DNA of 64,000 bases, from assembly GCA_964482435.1 (NCBI GenBank), contig CAYZXL010000006.1, positions 62,001 through 126,000 of the forward strand, read 5' to 3'. Every line of letters starts with the position of its first letter. Position 1 is the stretch's first letter. Below, piece by piece: positions 35,101 through 44,483 of this stretch. The stretch comes from CAYZXL01 sp964482435. GTDB taxonomy: Bacteria > Auribacterota > JABMQX01. The notes beneath the pieces are model-generated. The model saw only the letters and a list, made by a program, of their open reading frames with translations. It was not told the DNA's origin and did not search any database. A program made the position numbers and the translations under genes.

Positions 35101-37040
35101 AAGGTGGCGATGGCCACGTTGGGGCCATTGATAGTTACGCTCGGTCCTCCTGTCTGGACCCACTGAAGTCCGCTGAGAGGTCCCTTTTCCGAGAAGGAGT
35201 GGCTGCCGTCGAGAGTTCCCTGAGCCCTCTCGTTGACAGCAGCGTCCACGCCGTAAACCACCAGCGGACCCACCGTCCGGTCGCCGTAAACCTCCAGTTC
35301 CGCGATAGACGTGAACGTCCCCGTCCCGCCAGGCGTGCCATAAATCCTTATTCCATTGCCTCTGACCGTCGGAAAGAGAATGTCGTATCTCGTGTAGTTC
35401 CTCCTCCCGGCGGCGCTGTTTGCGAAATCGTACGGCGGGTAGATCGTCACCGCCGGGCCGTTAATCCACGTCGCGCCGCCGTCCTTCGTGTACTGGACGC
35501 CTAAGCTGGTAAACCAGCCGCCGTTTGCGGCAATGGTGCCGCCGTAGTAAACCACTCTGTCAAAGAAATGCGGCTGGTCCCAGAGGTATCCCCAGAAGTC
35601 CTCGGACTTCACTGGCCCGCCCGAACTGTTGTTGCTGACATTGAGAATCTGGTCGTTCATCCCGCCAATGGCGCCACTGGAAAACGTGTACGTTACTCCC
35701 TGGACAGGAGGAAGCGGCGGATATGCCCCTCCCGGAGCTGGAAGAGCCATGTTGTGCATCCCTGTGTACACCACGTCCACCGACTGAGCGCCGTGCAAGG
35801 AGGGATCGGTGTTAGCGTTGGGGTCGCACCGTTTGTTTTCGCCCCGGATCGCCACAATTTGTTCCTGGTCTTCTGCCAGGCCGGGGAAATCCATCCAGGT
35901 GTTCGTCGTGTTATACAGCCAGTAATACTTGTCGAGTTTTAACGCGACGTGGTATTTTTCCGCGTCGAATACCGGGTCCCATTGCACCCGGTAGCCCAGC
36001 TGCCCTGGCTGGTCTATTGGAAAAACGAAAATGTTGCTCGGAGCCACCTTCGGAACGTTCGGCGCGTAAACAAAGATTTTGACCTCGTCGCTCGCCTCCC
36101 CCTCGGTGGGAGAAATCACCGTGATTTTGAAGGTGAGAAGGAACCCGACGTCCACGGCAGGGCTATCGAACCACACCTCCTTTTGATTTGCCGAGGGTTG
36201 CAGAACAGCGGTGAACCGGTCCTGCCCTCCGGTCTGGGTCCAGGCGTAACTTGTCGCATCGAGAGGGCCGGTGCCGGTCAGTGTTACCTTCGTGCCGGCG
36301 TCAATTTTCTGGTCGGGTCCTGCGCCGGCGGTGACGGCTTTCCAAACCTCGATCAGGCACAGGTCCCCGCCGCTGTCGTTCGCCGAGGCAGGAATGTTAT
36401 CCTGCTCCACAACGAGGAATCCTTGTGTCACTTCGAGAACGGGGCTTTCCGGCTGGGCAATGAACACCGGGGTCTCCTCTCCGGCTACAGGGGGGCCAAC
36501 AAACGGCGGGACAACCTTGTCCTCAAACTCGACGGTCCAGAAATTTGCATTGGCGGGCGGAACGTAATCGTCAACGAGGACCACAGCCGTGCCGGCATCC
36601 CCGTCGCGAACGCGGATCGTTACGGAGTGATTCGAATTGTCTCCGTCACCGCCCGAAGCAACAAACCTGTACTTCGCGTTCTCCAAATCCACTCGGAAAA
36701 GCATTGGCGGTGTTCCGAGGGATTTCTTGACGGCAACAAGCTGGTCGTAAATCTCGTCGTCTCCGGTGTAGTCGCCGCGGTTATTGGGGCTGTCGTCCAA
36801 TGACCCCGTGTAGGTGTAGCCGTGTCCCTGCGCCGCCGAGTAGGTCCAGTTGGCGCCGCTGCTCTGAGACACCTTGATGTACTGGACGCTGGGAACGTTA
36901 TAGGTGGCGCGGGTCCAGTCGTCCGCGCCGAAGGCGAAAGCCTTGGTGAGCTCGTAGGCCCCAAATGCCAAATTCGAGACGCATAGAAGGATAAACATGG
37001 ACAGGATAAGGCCGATCGAGAAATGGCGAGTCGTCTTCAT
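32118..37040 (-). CDS. Giant secreted multidomain protein 2 (PKD, discoidin-like, DUF1349-like, FN3, CBM6-like)
   Basis: ATG 37040 (GGGGGTG upstream) gives 1640 residues with a signal peptide ending near SNLAFGA. The N-terminal domain (about 28-220) is a beta-sandwich different from the lectin of its paralogue. Then follow PKD-like, FN3-like, discoidin-like, and two further PKD-like domains with TLDGSHSF and TLNGTGS turns. A DUF1349/concanavalin-like domain (about 810-1000, VGLMARQDLDADS and GWYYSF-type strands) follows, then a short TIS-E-E-I-P-A-G domain, FN3 with YNVFRSVNGGTW, CBM6-like VREAEDFNYGGG, the NWVNLGHWDR jelly roll and the C-terminal YTVQQTDNL...LFYRV module. Its C-terminal 500 residues are very similar to giant protein 1, so duplication with N-terminal domain exchange is likely. 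Presumed surface binding role. Confidence 0.85.
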   Translation of the reverse strand: MKTTRHFSIGLILSMFILLCVSNLAFGAYELTKAFAFGADDWTRATYNVPSVQYIKVSQSSGANWTYSAAQGHGYTYTGSLDDSPNNRGDYTGDDEIYDQLVAVKKSLGTPPMLFRVDLENAKYRFVASGGDGDNSNHSVTIRVRDGDAGTAVVLVDDYVPPANANFWTVEFEDKVVPPFVGPPVAGEETPVFIAQPESPVLEVTQGFLVVEQDNIPASANDSGGDLCLIEVWKAVTAGAGPDQKIDAGTKVTLTGTGPLDATSYAWTQTGGQDRFTAVLQPSANQKEVWFDSPAVDVGFLLTFKITVISPTEGEASDEVKIFVYAPNVPKVAPSNIFVFPIDQPGQLGYRVQWDPVFDAEKYHVALKLDKYYWLYNTTNTWMDFPGLAEDQEQIVAIRGENKRCDPNANTDPSLHGAQSVDVVYTGMHNMALPAPGGAYPPLPPVQGVTYTFSSGAIGGMNDQILNVSNNSSGGPVKSEDFWGYLWDQPHFFDRVVYYGGTIAANGGWFTSLGVQYTKDGGATWINGPAVTIYPPYDFANSAAGRRNYTRYDILFPTVRGNGIRIYGTPGGTGTFTSIAELEVYGDRTVGPLVVYGVDAAVNERAQGTLDGSHSFSEKGPLSGLQWVQTGGPSVTINGPNVAIATFTAPGVEADTLLTFQFTAGDGTETKTDDVTITVKNLVTTAVAGPDQTVLEGSLVTLNGTGSITTSGSLTYAWTQTSGTTVTLTVPNTATPSFTAPILWDLRENFVFQLQVSDGVGGVSTDSITVNVKNIIEDGVLIDPLSLSARDISGTVSNPNNIAGASSYDPNTQTYTVTGDGEDIWDNDDGFRFVYKEVGSDFSSISVRIDNPPATWPNAWTKVGLMARQDLDADSVFMDLVVSRDNGMVQQYRTTKAGAAARTGGNQPFVNGTLNFTGPVWLKLERKVDLWVGYYSFDGTDWIVGSLWNFPTQHTIPIAAPYYVGICVTSHDGGALATAKLGELKEKTAFVLTDAYAVRNLPASCELGGTMDVSLTLKVNPNNKPTTVTISEEIPAGLSEDDVVAPGAVVSAGKILWTLSGTDVKTGPIAYSLSIPEDRAEALDFAGAVSFGTTTADIVGENLVYPVPTEPTYLMVEMLMASHLSWSAPPQEGVVSYNVFRSVNGGTWELIGSTTATSFVDSMVTAGNNYSYAVSALGVHGVEGPQTSPTVQAQLPGTMVVREAEDFNYGGGQWPWVAGTTVPANEALSATDLGAQYDFWQPHKGGPRDYRPLDAIGIETVLEYGSTTEYHTNIGWIGPSSWWRYTFNVTQPGWIKLTFRLASPLTQASFTAYWDETLIGAPTFAGTGDWHLFTYVPLEQFEETNTGLHTLRVQALGPDPAADVFNFDKIAIGYNWAKPPRETIWSDNFDTYTSDADVKSVGGWTIENGSGYPDAAWRLWDTDGSMGQLGNQDPNLPGMYDKYMVTDSDLAPDATLDERLVSKEVDCGNYMKVRLNYSKNYSRYFEDPDHLQVAEVDIRVFDNGVWGNWVNLGHWDRNTGSSSTPEQVDIASLADKKKIQVRWHFYQAKWDYWFAMDQVRVSGEPLPIQAGKITKVTPSVGQVSLTWTVFGNKQYTVQQTDNLVGATWTSAPGTWPISAQTWTSGDVSGNKKLFYRVMGQ

Positions 37041-37577
37041 TTTGGCACCCCCATGACGTTTTTGGTGATGAAACCTGTCTCCCGTGCAGAAAACTGCCCG
37101 CACGGCGTTCGTTTTTCTATCGTTTCTTTCCAGCGGCGCGACGGCGCGAATCGTCGTGGGAACTGAGCAAAGGGCATGGGCAAGTAATCATAGCAGATAG
37201 TCAGTCGCATGGGCTATAGCCTGGGCAGGAGATTTGAAAATCTAAACCTATGAAGACTTATAACCTGTAACCGCCCCTGCCGAAGCAGCCTTTATGGTTC
37301 GCCTCCGTTTGCGCCGACGCAGGCGTACCTGCATTCCATTTCAGCACGATTTCGCGCGTGTCAAAGAACAAATAGCAAGAGACAACTCCCGACTGTCAGT
37401 CTCCGATGGTTCTTGTACACACGCTTTCACCCTTTGTCAAGCCTTTTGTGCCCGTACCCGCAAGCCCTCACTGACGGGCGGATTGCGGGTGTCGTCCGCG
37501 GGCGGGTTGGCCGGGCATGTTGCCCCTTAACCCGGTCGCAGGCGAGGGGCCTATGCCACGCTTCCCCGCACACAGCC

Positions 37578-37835
37578 GGGCTGAGGGGTGCGGCTGTATT
37601 TCAGTGGGTGGCCGTGGGGGGGGTAACGCCGCCGTCTCGGCGGCAGTCGCGAGGGCGTCTCGCCCTCGCCCTCGAGGGCAGGATGCCCCCGGCACAGCCG
37701 GCAAGATGCCGGCGGTACAGCCTAACCCCGGGACTTCTGCCAGTTCCCTGGTTCACCAGGGCCCACACCTGAGGCCCATGTTGGCCAACGCCGGGAACCC
37801 TCCCACCACTGAAATACAGCGGCACCCGGGCTCAG
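37578..37835. repeat. Composite palindromic element flanked by inverted repeats
   Basis: GCTGTATTTCAGTGG at 37593 recurs inverted as CCACTGAAATACAGC ending at 37820, with neighbouring bases partly mirrored too. Inside lie several perfect palindromes: GCCGCCGTCTCGGCGGC, GAGGGCGTCTCGCCCTC, and CCGGCAAGATGCCGG. The inner words resemble the arms of the 52-bp dispersed element. The rest of the 900-base gap 37041-37954 has no supported gene. Confidence 0.7.
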
Positions 37836-37841
37836 CCGCCA

Positions 37842-37870
37842 TTGCGGTGGGCGGGGGAATTCGGTATAAT
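37842..37870 (+). promoter_or_regulatory. Promoter of the LTD/CotH protein gene
   Basis: Perfect -10 TATAAT (37865-37870) with TTGCGG 17 bases upstream (37842-37847); start codon 85 bases downstream with AAAGGAA as ribosome-binding site. Confidence 0.7.
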
Positions 37871-37954
37871 AATTGCAGGATTGTACGTAGAGCATCCCCG
37901 AAGTGGCTTTGACTGCGGTGGACAGCCGGGAGGCGATTTCATAAAGGAAACCTG

Positions 37955-40900
37955 ATGAAAAAACTTGCGATGAGTTTTGTTCTTTGCTGCCTTTGCGTGA
38001 CGTCTTCGGAAGGCATCGTTATCAATGAGATTATGTACCACCCAACCGGCGACAACGAGGCGGACCTCGAGTGGTTGGAGCTGTATAACGATGACGTTGT
38101 TCCCTTAGACGTCGGCGGGTGGTCTTTCTCGAAAGGAATCAGCTACCAATTTTCGGAAAACATCGTTCTGGCAGGGAAATCCTACGTCGTGGTCTGTGCA
38201 AACAAGATTGCCCTGATGGGGATATATCCCATAACCAAGGATAAGCTCTACGGCCCCTTCGAGGGACGGCTTGACAGCGGAGGCGAGCAGATTGCTCTCG
38301 TGGACAAGCTGGGAGCGGTCATGGCACACGTCCACTATAGGGACAGGGACCCCTGGCCGGCTGGAGCGGACGGGACAGGGTTCTCTCTGGCTCTCATCAA
38401 TCCCGACCTGCCGATGGACGAAAGCGAAAGCTGGGCGGTCAGCGCCAAGCCCCTTGGAAGCCCTGGCCAGCCGAACGGCTTCGAGGAGGAGACGACCATC
38501 ACCGACACTCCCCTTGTACAAGTGGGGGAATTGTGGAAGTACTTCAAGGGCACGGAACCTCCTTCGGCAGACCCTCTCGGGTGGACTGAACCCGATTTCG
38601 ATGACTCTACCGAGAAGTGGCTTTCCGGTCCGACAGGCATAGGATACGGCGACGGCGACGACGCCACAGAGGTTACGGATATGCAGAACGCCTATCGCTC
38701 CGTTTTCTGTCGTAAAAAGTTTGAGGTTACGAACGTTTCCTCCATAGACAGCGTCGTGTTCAAAATTGCTTACGACGATGGATTCATAGCCTTTCTCAAT
38801 GGTCCCGAACAGGAAATTGGCCGAAAGAACATGGGGAATACAGGGGACGTCTTCACTTACAACATGGAGGCCACGACGAGCGTCGGAGACCTTCCGGAGT
38901 CGGCAGAATTCAACGTTCCGAAATCCTATCTGCGAGAGGGGACGAACGTCCTGGCGGTTCAGATTCACAATTACGGCATAGGCAGCAGCGACCTTTCGAT
39001 GATTCCATCTCTCTCCAGCCGAAAGGTCAAAACCAGCGGCGGCGTAACGCCCATGCCCGTGGTCATCAACGAGTTTCTGGCCAACTCCAGCGGCGAGACA
39101 TTTGTGGAGCTGTTCAATAATAGCAACGCGGACATGGACATCGGGCTGACTTATCTCAGCGACGACCCGCTGAACTTGATGAAGTACCAGATTCCGGCGG
39201 GCACCGTCATTAAGGCCTGGAAGCCCGCGTCTTTCAGCGAGACGGCCATGGGCTTTCCGCTGCCCCAGGGAGATGCGGCGATTTATCTCACCACGCCCGA
39301 CGCAGCGCGGATTATTGACGCACAGGCTTACGCAACCGAGCGACTGGACATGAGCCGCGGTCGGTATCCCGACGGGGAGGGGCGCTGGTACACCATGCAC
39401 ACACCAACCCCTGGCGAGCCGAATGAGATTTCGGTCAACACCTCCATCGTCATCAACGAACTGATGTTCCATCCGTATGAGAACGACGATACCCTCGAGT
39501 ACATCGAGCTGTACAACCGGGGAACCGAGGCAGTGGACATGTCCGGCTGGAGTTTCGATGAGGGAGTGGATTTCGTTTTCCCCATCGAGACGACGCTCGA
39601 TGCAGGGGATTATCTCGTCGTCGCGAAGAATCAGGAGACTATTGCCCAGAAGTACGCCGTATCCAACGTCATCGGAAATTTCGGCGGAAACCTCGAGAAC
39701 GAAGGCGAGAAAGTCGAACTTGTTGACGCCATAGGGAACGTTGTGGACGAGGTTCGCTATTCCGGGGGAGGACGATGGCCTATCTGGGCCGCGGGATGGG
39801 GATCGAGCCTTGAGCTGATAGACCCGCGGCAGGACAACAGCTCGCCTTCCGCATGGGCCGCCAGCGACGAGAGAAGCAGGGCAGTCTGGACTCGCATCGA
39901 GTACAGCGGCCAGTTCAGCGGAGGTGAGTCGGAATTTCACTTCTTCCTGATGCATCGGGGGGAGTGCTTGATTGACGACATCAGCATGAAGCGCGGTGGC
40001 CAGGAATACATCCCAAACGGTTCTTTTGAATCGGGCACATCGGGCTGGAAGATCGAGGGCAACCACATCCAATCGTCCATCTACACTCAGGAGGCGCGCA
40101 GCGGTGCGAGGTGCCTGAAGATCGTAGCCACTGGCCGGGGAGACACCGGCGCCAACAGGATCGAATGCGACACCACCACTGCCCTGAGCTCAGGCCAGAC
40201 CTACACGATTTCGTTCTGGGTCAAGTGGCAGAGAGGAGTTGATTTGATTTACACGCGGACCCATAGCCAGGGAGCGCCGCGGGCAAGTCGGATTCCGATG
40301 CCCTCTCCTCGCGGGACGCCCGGCAAGCCAAACACCGTTTACCTGTCGAATCTCGGCCCGGTTATCTGGGATGTGACCCAGAAGCCGATTGTCCCGAAAT
40401 CCGCCGACTCCGTCAGGATTACGGCAAAAATCAGCGATTCGGACGGAGTTACGTCGGTCACCTTGTATTACAGGGGAGACAACGACGCAAACTACAACAG
40501 CGTCCAGATGTTCGACGACGGATCGCATAACGATAGACGGGCAGGGGATGGACTCTACGCCGGGGAAATCCCACCCCGAGGCAGCATTGATTTGATGAGG
40601 TTCTACATCGTCCCCCAGGACGCGCTCTCTGCAACTCAGCGGTTTCCCGCCATGGACGGAAGGTTTTGCCTGTACCAGATTGAGAACACCCCTCCCTCGA
40701 CGAAGCTCCCCATTTATCGCATTTTGTTGTCGCGCGAGGCCGACCAGCAAATGCGCAGCCAGGTTCGGCTGAGCAACGAGCTTGCCGACTGCACGTTCGT
40801 CTTGAACAACACCCAGATTTACTATAACTGCGGCGTTCGCACCCGAGGCAGCGGCTGGACAAGAGGCACCCACCCGTCAAATCAGTACCGAATTGAGTTT

Positions 40901-43795
40901 AATGCCGACCAGCCTCTCCGGGGAGTTCAGGAGGAAATGAACCTCGACTGGGACAACGCCGACGGCACCAAGCAGCACGACTGGACAGTACATCATCTAC
41001 TGCGCAAGCTCGGGGGCGTTCCGACGAGCTACCATAAGTACGTCCACGTGCGGTTTAACGCAAATTTCACAGCCCTGTCAGTAGAAGTGCAGAAGGTGGA
41101 TGGGGCGTACGCTCGGCACTACTGGCCTGATGACGCCCAGGGGAACCTCTTCGAGGTGGACGACCGCTTTGAATGGACCGACAGTTGGAACCACGGCAAC
41201 TGGGACGCCTACATGCGCTGGCTGGGCGCCGATAAGGAGAAATATCGCTGGAATTTTGAGTTACGAACGAACGAAAAAGAGGATGATTACTCCGGCCTCC
41301 TCGACTTCATCTCTTTCATGGACCCCGCGAGGACAAACAACACCACTTTCGATGACCAAGCCCTGGGTGTTCTCGACGTGAGTGAATGGCTGAAAGTGCT
41401 TTGCGTCAGGTTCCTGGTGGACGATTGGGATACCTACGGCTACAACCGCGGAAAGAACGCTTACTTCTATAAGCCCCTTCATCGAGGAGACGGCACGCCC
41501 CAGGACCCACCGCGGGACGGCAAATGGGCTCTTATCCCCTGGGACAGCGACCTGACTTTCAACAACGCGAGCGCCCCCATCGTTAGCGGCCAATTCACCG
41601 ACATTCAAAGAATGATCAACAGGCCCCAGTTTCAGCGACTGTACTACGGTTACTACCTCTGGCTCATTGACGGTCCTTTCAGCCGGGCACAGATAGACCC
41701 CGTTCTCGACAGAACGTACCAGGCCGTGGCCAGCGAGCCGGGCGCGCCGAGCGGCCCCGACGGAATGAAGAGCTTCATCACCAACCGCATTTCGGCGATT
41801 CGCTCGATGATTCAATCTGACGCGAAATTCGCCATCACGACGAATTCTGGCATGGACTTCGAGGTTCAGGTGCCGCAGGTTACCCTAGAAGGAGTCGCGC
41901 CCTTCATTGCTACGACGATGAACGTGAAGGTCAACGATGGACCGGACGAGCCCCTCAAGGCGACTTGGCTCGACTCGAAGCGCTGGCGGGCGACATTCTC
42001 TCTGGGGCCGAGCATAAACCGCTTCGTTGTGACGGGACTCGCTGTGGACAACAAGGTAGTCGGAACTGCCAGCATCACGGTGACCTGGGGGTTGAGTCCC
42101 ACAACTGATACCGACAACGACGGGCTCTTCGATAGAGAAGAAGGCGAGGTTTACCACACGGATTACATGAATCCCGACACCGACGGCGATGGACTAACCG
42201 ACGGGAACGAGGTGCACGTATATTTCAGCGACCCGACCAAGAAAGACACCGACGGCGACGGCCTCACCGACCCGGAGGAAGTGATCACTTACCTCACAGA
42301 CCCCAGGAAGGCGGATACCGACGACGATTCACTCCCGGATAAATGGGAAATCGAGAATCAGCTCAATCCGAAAGTCGCAGATGGCGACGACGGAGCAAAC
42401 GGCGACCCGGACGCTGACGGGCTAACCAATTTGGCCGAGTACCAGAGCGGAACAAATCCCCGAAATGCCGACACTGACGGGGATGCCATGTCCGACCCCT
42501 GGGAAATCCAGTGGGGCTTCAACCCGAACGTCGGCACCGGACCGGATGGACCGGATGGGGACCGCGATGGCGACGGACTGACAAACCTCGGTGAATATCG
42601 CAACGGCACCAATCCCAGCAAGGCTGACAGCGACGACGACGGACTGAACGACCTCTGGGAGGTCCAGAACAATCTCGACCCCAACAGCGGGCAGGGCAAT
42701 GACGGCCCGGATGGCGACCCCGACGGTGATGGCCTGACGAATCAGGAAGAGTTTGCCTACGGCACCAAGCCCAAGAGCAACGACTCCGATTCCGACCAGA
42801 TGGACGACCGCTGGGAGATTCAGAACAACCTCGACCCGACGAGCAGCGAAGGAGACAATGGCTCCGCCGGCGACCTCGATGGCGACGGGCTGACGAACCT
42901 GCGGGAATACCAGAGCATGACGAAGCCCAACAACCGCGATACCGACGACGATGGAATGGATGACTTCTGGGAAGTCGAAAACGGCTTAGACCCAACTCAG
43001 CCAACGGGAGACAATGGACCCGACGGCGACCCCGACGGTGACCAGATACAGAATCTGAAAGAATATCAATACGGGCTTGACCCGTGGACGCCTAACACGG
43101 ACACCGACCAGGATGGCTTGAGCGACCTGTGGGAAATCACGTACGGACTCAGCCCGACAAGTCCTGACGGGAATGATGGCGCCGGGGGCGACCCCGATGG
43201 CGACGGCCTGTCGAATGCCGATGAGCTTCAAAAGGGGACAAGTCCTGTCAATCCCGATTCAGACTCCGACGGAATGAACGACGGATGGGAAGTCCAGAAC
43301 GGCCTCGACCCGGCGAGCAATGTGGGCGACGATGGCGCGACCGGCGACCCCGACGCAGACACTCTGCTGAACAAAGAGGAATACGACCACAACGCCAACC
43401 CAAGAGACCCCGACACCGACGATGATGGGATGGGAGACGCCTGGGAGGTTCGGAACGGCCTCGATCCAGCCAGCGCCGAAGGAGAAAATGGACCGGACGG
43501 CGACCCCGACGACGATGGAAGCTCCAATATGGAGGAGATGATAGCCGGAACCCTGCCGCTCTCCGCAGAATCGGTTTTTGCCGTGGTATCCATCGGCAAT
43601 AACGGCTCTTCCATCACCATCACGTGGTCAACGGTGGAGGGGAAACGGTACAGGATTCTCGCGGCGGACACCATAGACGGGACCTGGACGCCCATCGCCG
43701 CCGACATCGTGGGAACGGGACAGCCAGCCCTCTTCGAGGACGGCGCAGGCGTTTCTCAAGGGAAGGCGTTCTACAAAGTGGAGGTGTATTACTGA
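37955..43795 (+). CDS. Giant secreted protein with lamin-tail, CotH kinase-like and thrombospondin-3 repeats
   Basis: A 1946-residue exported protein (signal residues 1-20). Domains: lamin-tail LTD 1 (about 20-170, GIVINEIMYHP), a jelly roll (175-345, IAYDDGFIAFLNG), LTD 2 (365-490, VVINEFLANSSGE), LTD 3 (490-640, IVINELMFHPYEN), a CBM-like domain (660-770), then a CotH-like kinase domain (about 915-1290). The CotH part has GVRTRGSGW (G-loop-like region), a NLDWDNADGT line and the metal site WDSDLTFN (D-x-D-like). It ends in Ca-binding thrombospondin-3 repeats (about 1385-1866) and the shared C-terminal module (GKRYRILAADTIDGTW...AFYKV). CotH proteins phosphorylate secreted proteins at Ser; LTD-CotH-TSP3 fusions occur in environmental bacteria, and their substrates are unknown. 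Confidence 0.88.
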   Translation: MKKLAMSFVLCCLCVTSSEGIVINEIMYHPTGDNEADLEWLELYNDDVVPLDVGGWSFSKGISYQFSENIVLAGKSYVVVCANKIALMGIYPITKDKLYGPFEGRLDSGGEQIALVDKLGAVMAHVHYRDRDPWPAGADGTGFSLALINPDLPMDESESWAVSAKPLGSPGQPNGFEEETTITDTPLVQVGELWKYFKGTEPPSADPLGWTEPDFDDSTEKWLSGPTGIGYGDGDDATEVTDMQNAYRSVFCRKKFEVTNVSSIDSVVFKIAYDDGFIAFLNGPEQEIGRKNMGNTGDVFTYNMEATTSVGDLPESAEFNVPKSYLREGTNVLAVQIHNYGIGSSDLSMIPSLSSRKVKTSGGVTPMPVVINEFLANSSGETFVELFNNSNADMDIGLTYLSDDPLNLMKYQIPAGTVIKAWKPASFSETAMGFPLPQGDAAIYLTTPDAARIIDAQAYATERLDMSRGRYPDGEGRWYTMHTPTPGEPNEISVNTSIVINELMFHPYENDDTLEYIELYNRGTEAVDMSGWSFDEGVDFVFPIETTLDAGDYLVVAKNQETIAQKYAVSNVIGNFGGNLENEGEKVELVDAIGNVVDEVRYSGGGRWPIWAAGWGSSLELIDPRQDNSSPSAWAASDERSRAVWTRIEYSGQFSGGESEFHFFLMHRGECLIDDISMKRGGQEYIPNGSFESGTSGWKIEGNHIQSSIYTQEARSGARCLKIVATGRGDTGANRIECDTTTALSSGQTYTISFWVKWQRGVDLIYTRTHSQGAPRASRIPMPSPRGTPGKPNTVYLSNLGPVIWDVTQKPIVPKSADSVRITAKISDSDGVTSVTLYYRGDNDANYNSVQMFDDGSHNDRRAGDGLYAGEIPPRGSIDLMRFYIVPQDALSATQRFPAMDGRFCLYQIENTPPSTKLPIYRILLSREADQQMRSQVRLSNELADCTFVLNNTQIYYNCGVRTRGSGWTRGTHPSNQYRIEFNADQPLRGVQEEMNLDWDNADGTKQHDWTVHHLLRKLGGVPTSYHKYVHVRFNANFTALSVEVQKVDGAYARHYWPDDAQGNLFEVDDRFEWTDSWNHGNWDAYMRWLGADKEKYRWNFELRTNEKEDDYSGLLDFISFMDPARTNNTTFDDQALGVLDVSEWLKVLCVRFLVDDWDTYGYNRGKNAYFYKPLHRGDGTPQDPPRDGKWALIPWDSDLTFNNASAPIVSGQFTDIQRMINRPQFQRLYYGYYLWLIDGPFSRAQIDPVLDRTYQAVASEPGAPSGPDGMKSFITNRISAIRSMIQSDAKFAITTNSGMDFEVQVPQVTLEGVAPFIATTMNVKVNDGPDEPLKATWLDSKRWRATFSLGPSINRFVVTGLAVDNKVVGTASITVTWGLSPTTDTDNDGLFDREEGEVYHTDYMNPDTDGDGLTDGNEVHVYFSDPTKKDTDGDGLTDPEEVITYLTDPRKADTDDDSLPDKWEIENQLNPKVADGDDGANGDPDADGLTNLAEYQSGTNPRNADTDGDAMSDPWEIQWGFNPNVGTGPDGPDGDRDGDGLTNLGEYRNGTNPSKADSDDDGLNDLWEVQNNLDPNSGQGNDGPDGDPDGDGLTNQEEFAYGTKPKSNDSDSDQMDDRWEIQNNLDPTSSEGDNGSAGDLDGDGLTNLREYQSMTKPNNRDTDDDGMDDFWEVENGLDPTQPTGDNGPDGDPDGDQIQNLKEYQYGLDPWTPNTDTDQDGLSDLWEITYGLSPTSPDGNDGAGGDPDGDGLSNADELQKGTSPVNPDSDSDGMNDGWEVQNGLDPASNVGDDGATGDPDADTLLNKEEYDHNANPRDPDTDDDGMGDAWEVRNGLDPASAEGENGPDGDPDDDGSSNMEEMIAGTLPLSAESVFAVVSIGNNGSSITITWSTVEGKRYRILAADTIDGTWTPIAADIVGTGQPALFEDGAGVSQGKAFYKVEVYY
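42344..43560 (+). repeat. Eight tandem coding repeats of about 156 bp (thrombospondin-3 units)
   Basis: Each unit encodes about 52 residues with the skeleton WE[IV]QNxLDP, GDDGPDGDPDGDGLTN, EYxxGT-P and D-D-DGM-D. Eight WE-[IV] starts can be counted. The Asp spacing is that of calcium-binding loops. Confidence 0.85.
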
Positions 43796-43834
43796 GCGGG
43801 GGGGCTTCCCGAAGAGTGCGGTCCGTGCGGTAGG

Positions 43835-44371
43835 TCAATCGGGCTTCCGGGGCGACTTACGGGCCCGGCGACGCTTCTTCTCCTCGCGCGACCCGAAAAC
43901 GGCAATGAAAGTCTCGACCATCTTCGCGCAGTCGTCACACACCTCCGGCGTCTGGTCGCGGAGCGCCCTGGCGATGCGGTTGAGGGGCCTGCTCCTCTGC
44001 TCGTTGAGCAGCTTGGCGTAGCCCTGCGGTTTGACGACCTCGCCCTCGTAGAACGAGAAGGAGGCGAGGGTCTCTATTTCATCGGGCGTGATGTCAGGGG
44101 GTTTCACGTCCGACTTGAGAAAAGCCTGGAGGTTGTCCGGCAGAGACTCCATAGGGGGCGAAACGTAGCCGAGGTCTTTGAGCATCTCGAGCAACGACAT
44201 CCGGAGGGCAGCCGCGATTTTTATCAGAGTATCGATTTTCGGTAAGCCCCTTTCCTCCTTCGATAGCCGCGATATGTGAGCATCTGAAATTCCAGCCTCC
44301 CTCGATAGCTCACTTTGGGACATCCCTTTCTCTTTCAGCTTTCGCAAGACGTACGCGCCGAACTTCGTCAT
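43835..44371 (-). CDS. XRE-family transcriptional regulator
   Basis: The 178-residue protein starts with a Cro/cI helix-turn-helix (residues 5-62; MSQSELSREAGISDAHISRL). The C-terminal part (about 75-178) has no recognised sensor; it contains a DDC-x-x-C-like Cys pair region (EVCDDCAKM, about 145) and a Lys/Arg-rich tail. It is preceded by GAGGAGGGAG and its own TTGACA promoter. It converges on the giant LTD/CotH gene; a regulatory link to the surface-protein cluster is possible but unproven. Confidence 0.85.
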   Translation of the reverse strand: MTKFGAYVLRKLKEKGMSQSELSREAGISDAHISRLSKEERGLPKIDTLIKIAAALRMSLLEMLKDLGYVSPPMESLPDNLQAFLKSDVKPPDITPDEIETLASFSFYEGEVVKPQGYAKLLNEQRSRPLNRIARALRDQTPEVCDDCAKMVETFIAVFGSREEKKRRRARKSPRKPD

Positions 44372-44483
44372 CGCAACTCCCTCCTCTTATTGCCCGCGCT
44401 TTCGCGCGCTGCCTGCCTTCGGGGGTCAAGCGAACACGCAAATCTCTCCGCCCGACGAAAGAGTTCACTGCCCCGCCGTGCGT

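Noticed and set aside
38105..40072. 655-codon open frame antisense to the LTD/CotH gene
   Set aside because: It mirrors coding bias of the plus-strand gene and has no family features or ribosome-binding site.
42344..43560. Tandem 156-bp repeats as a possible satellite or CRISPR-like array
   Set aside because: They encode in-frame calcium-binding thrombospondin-3 units.
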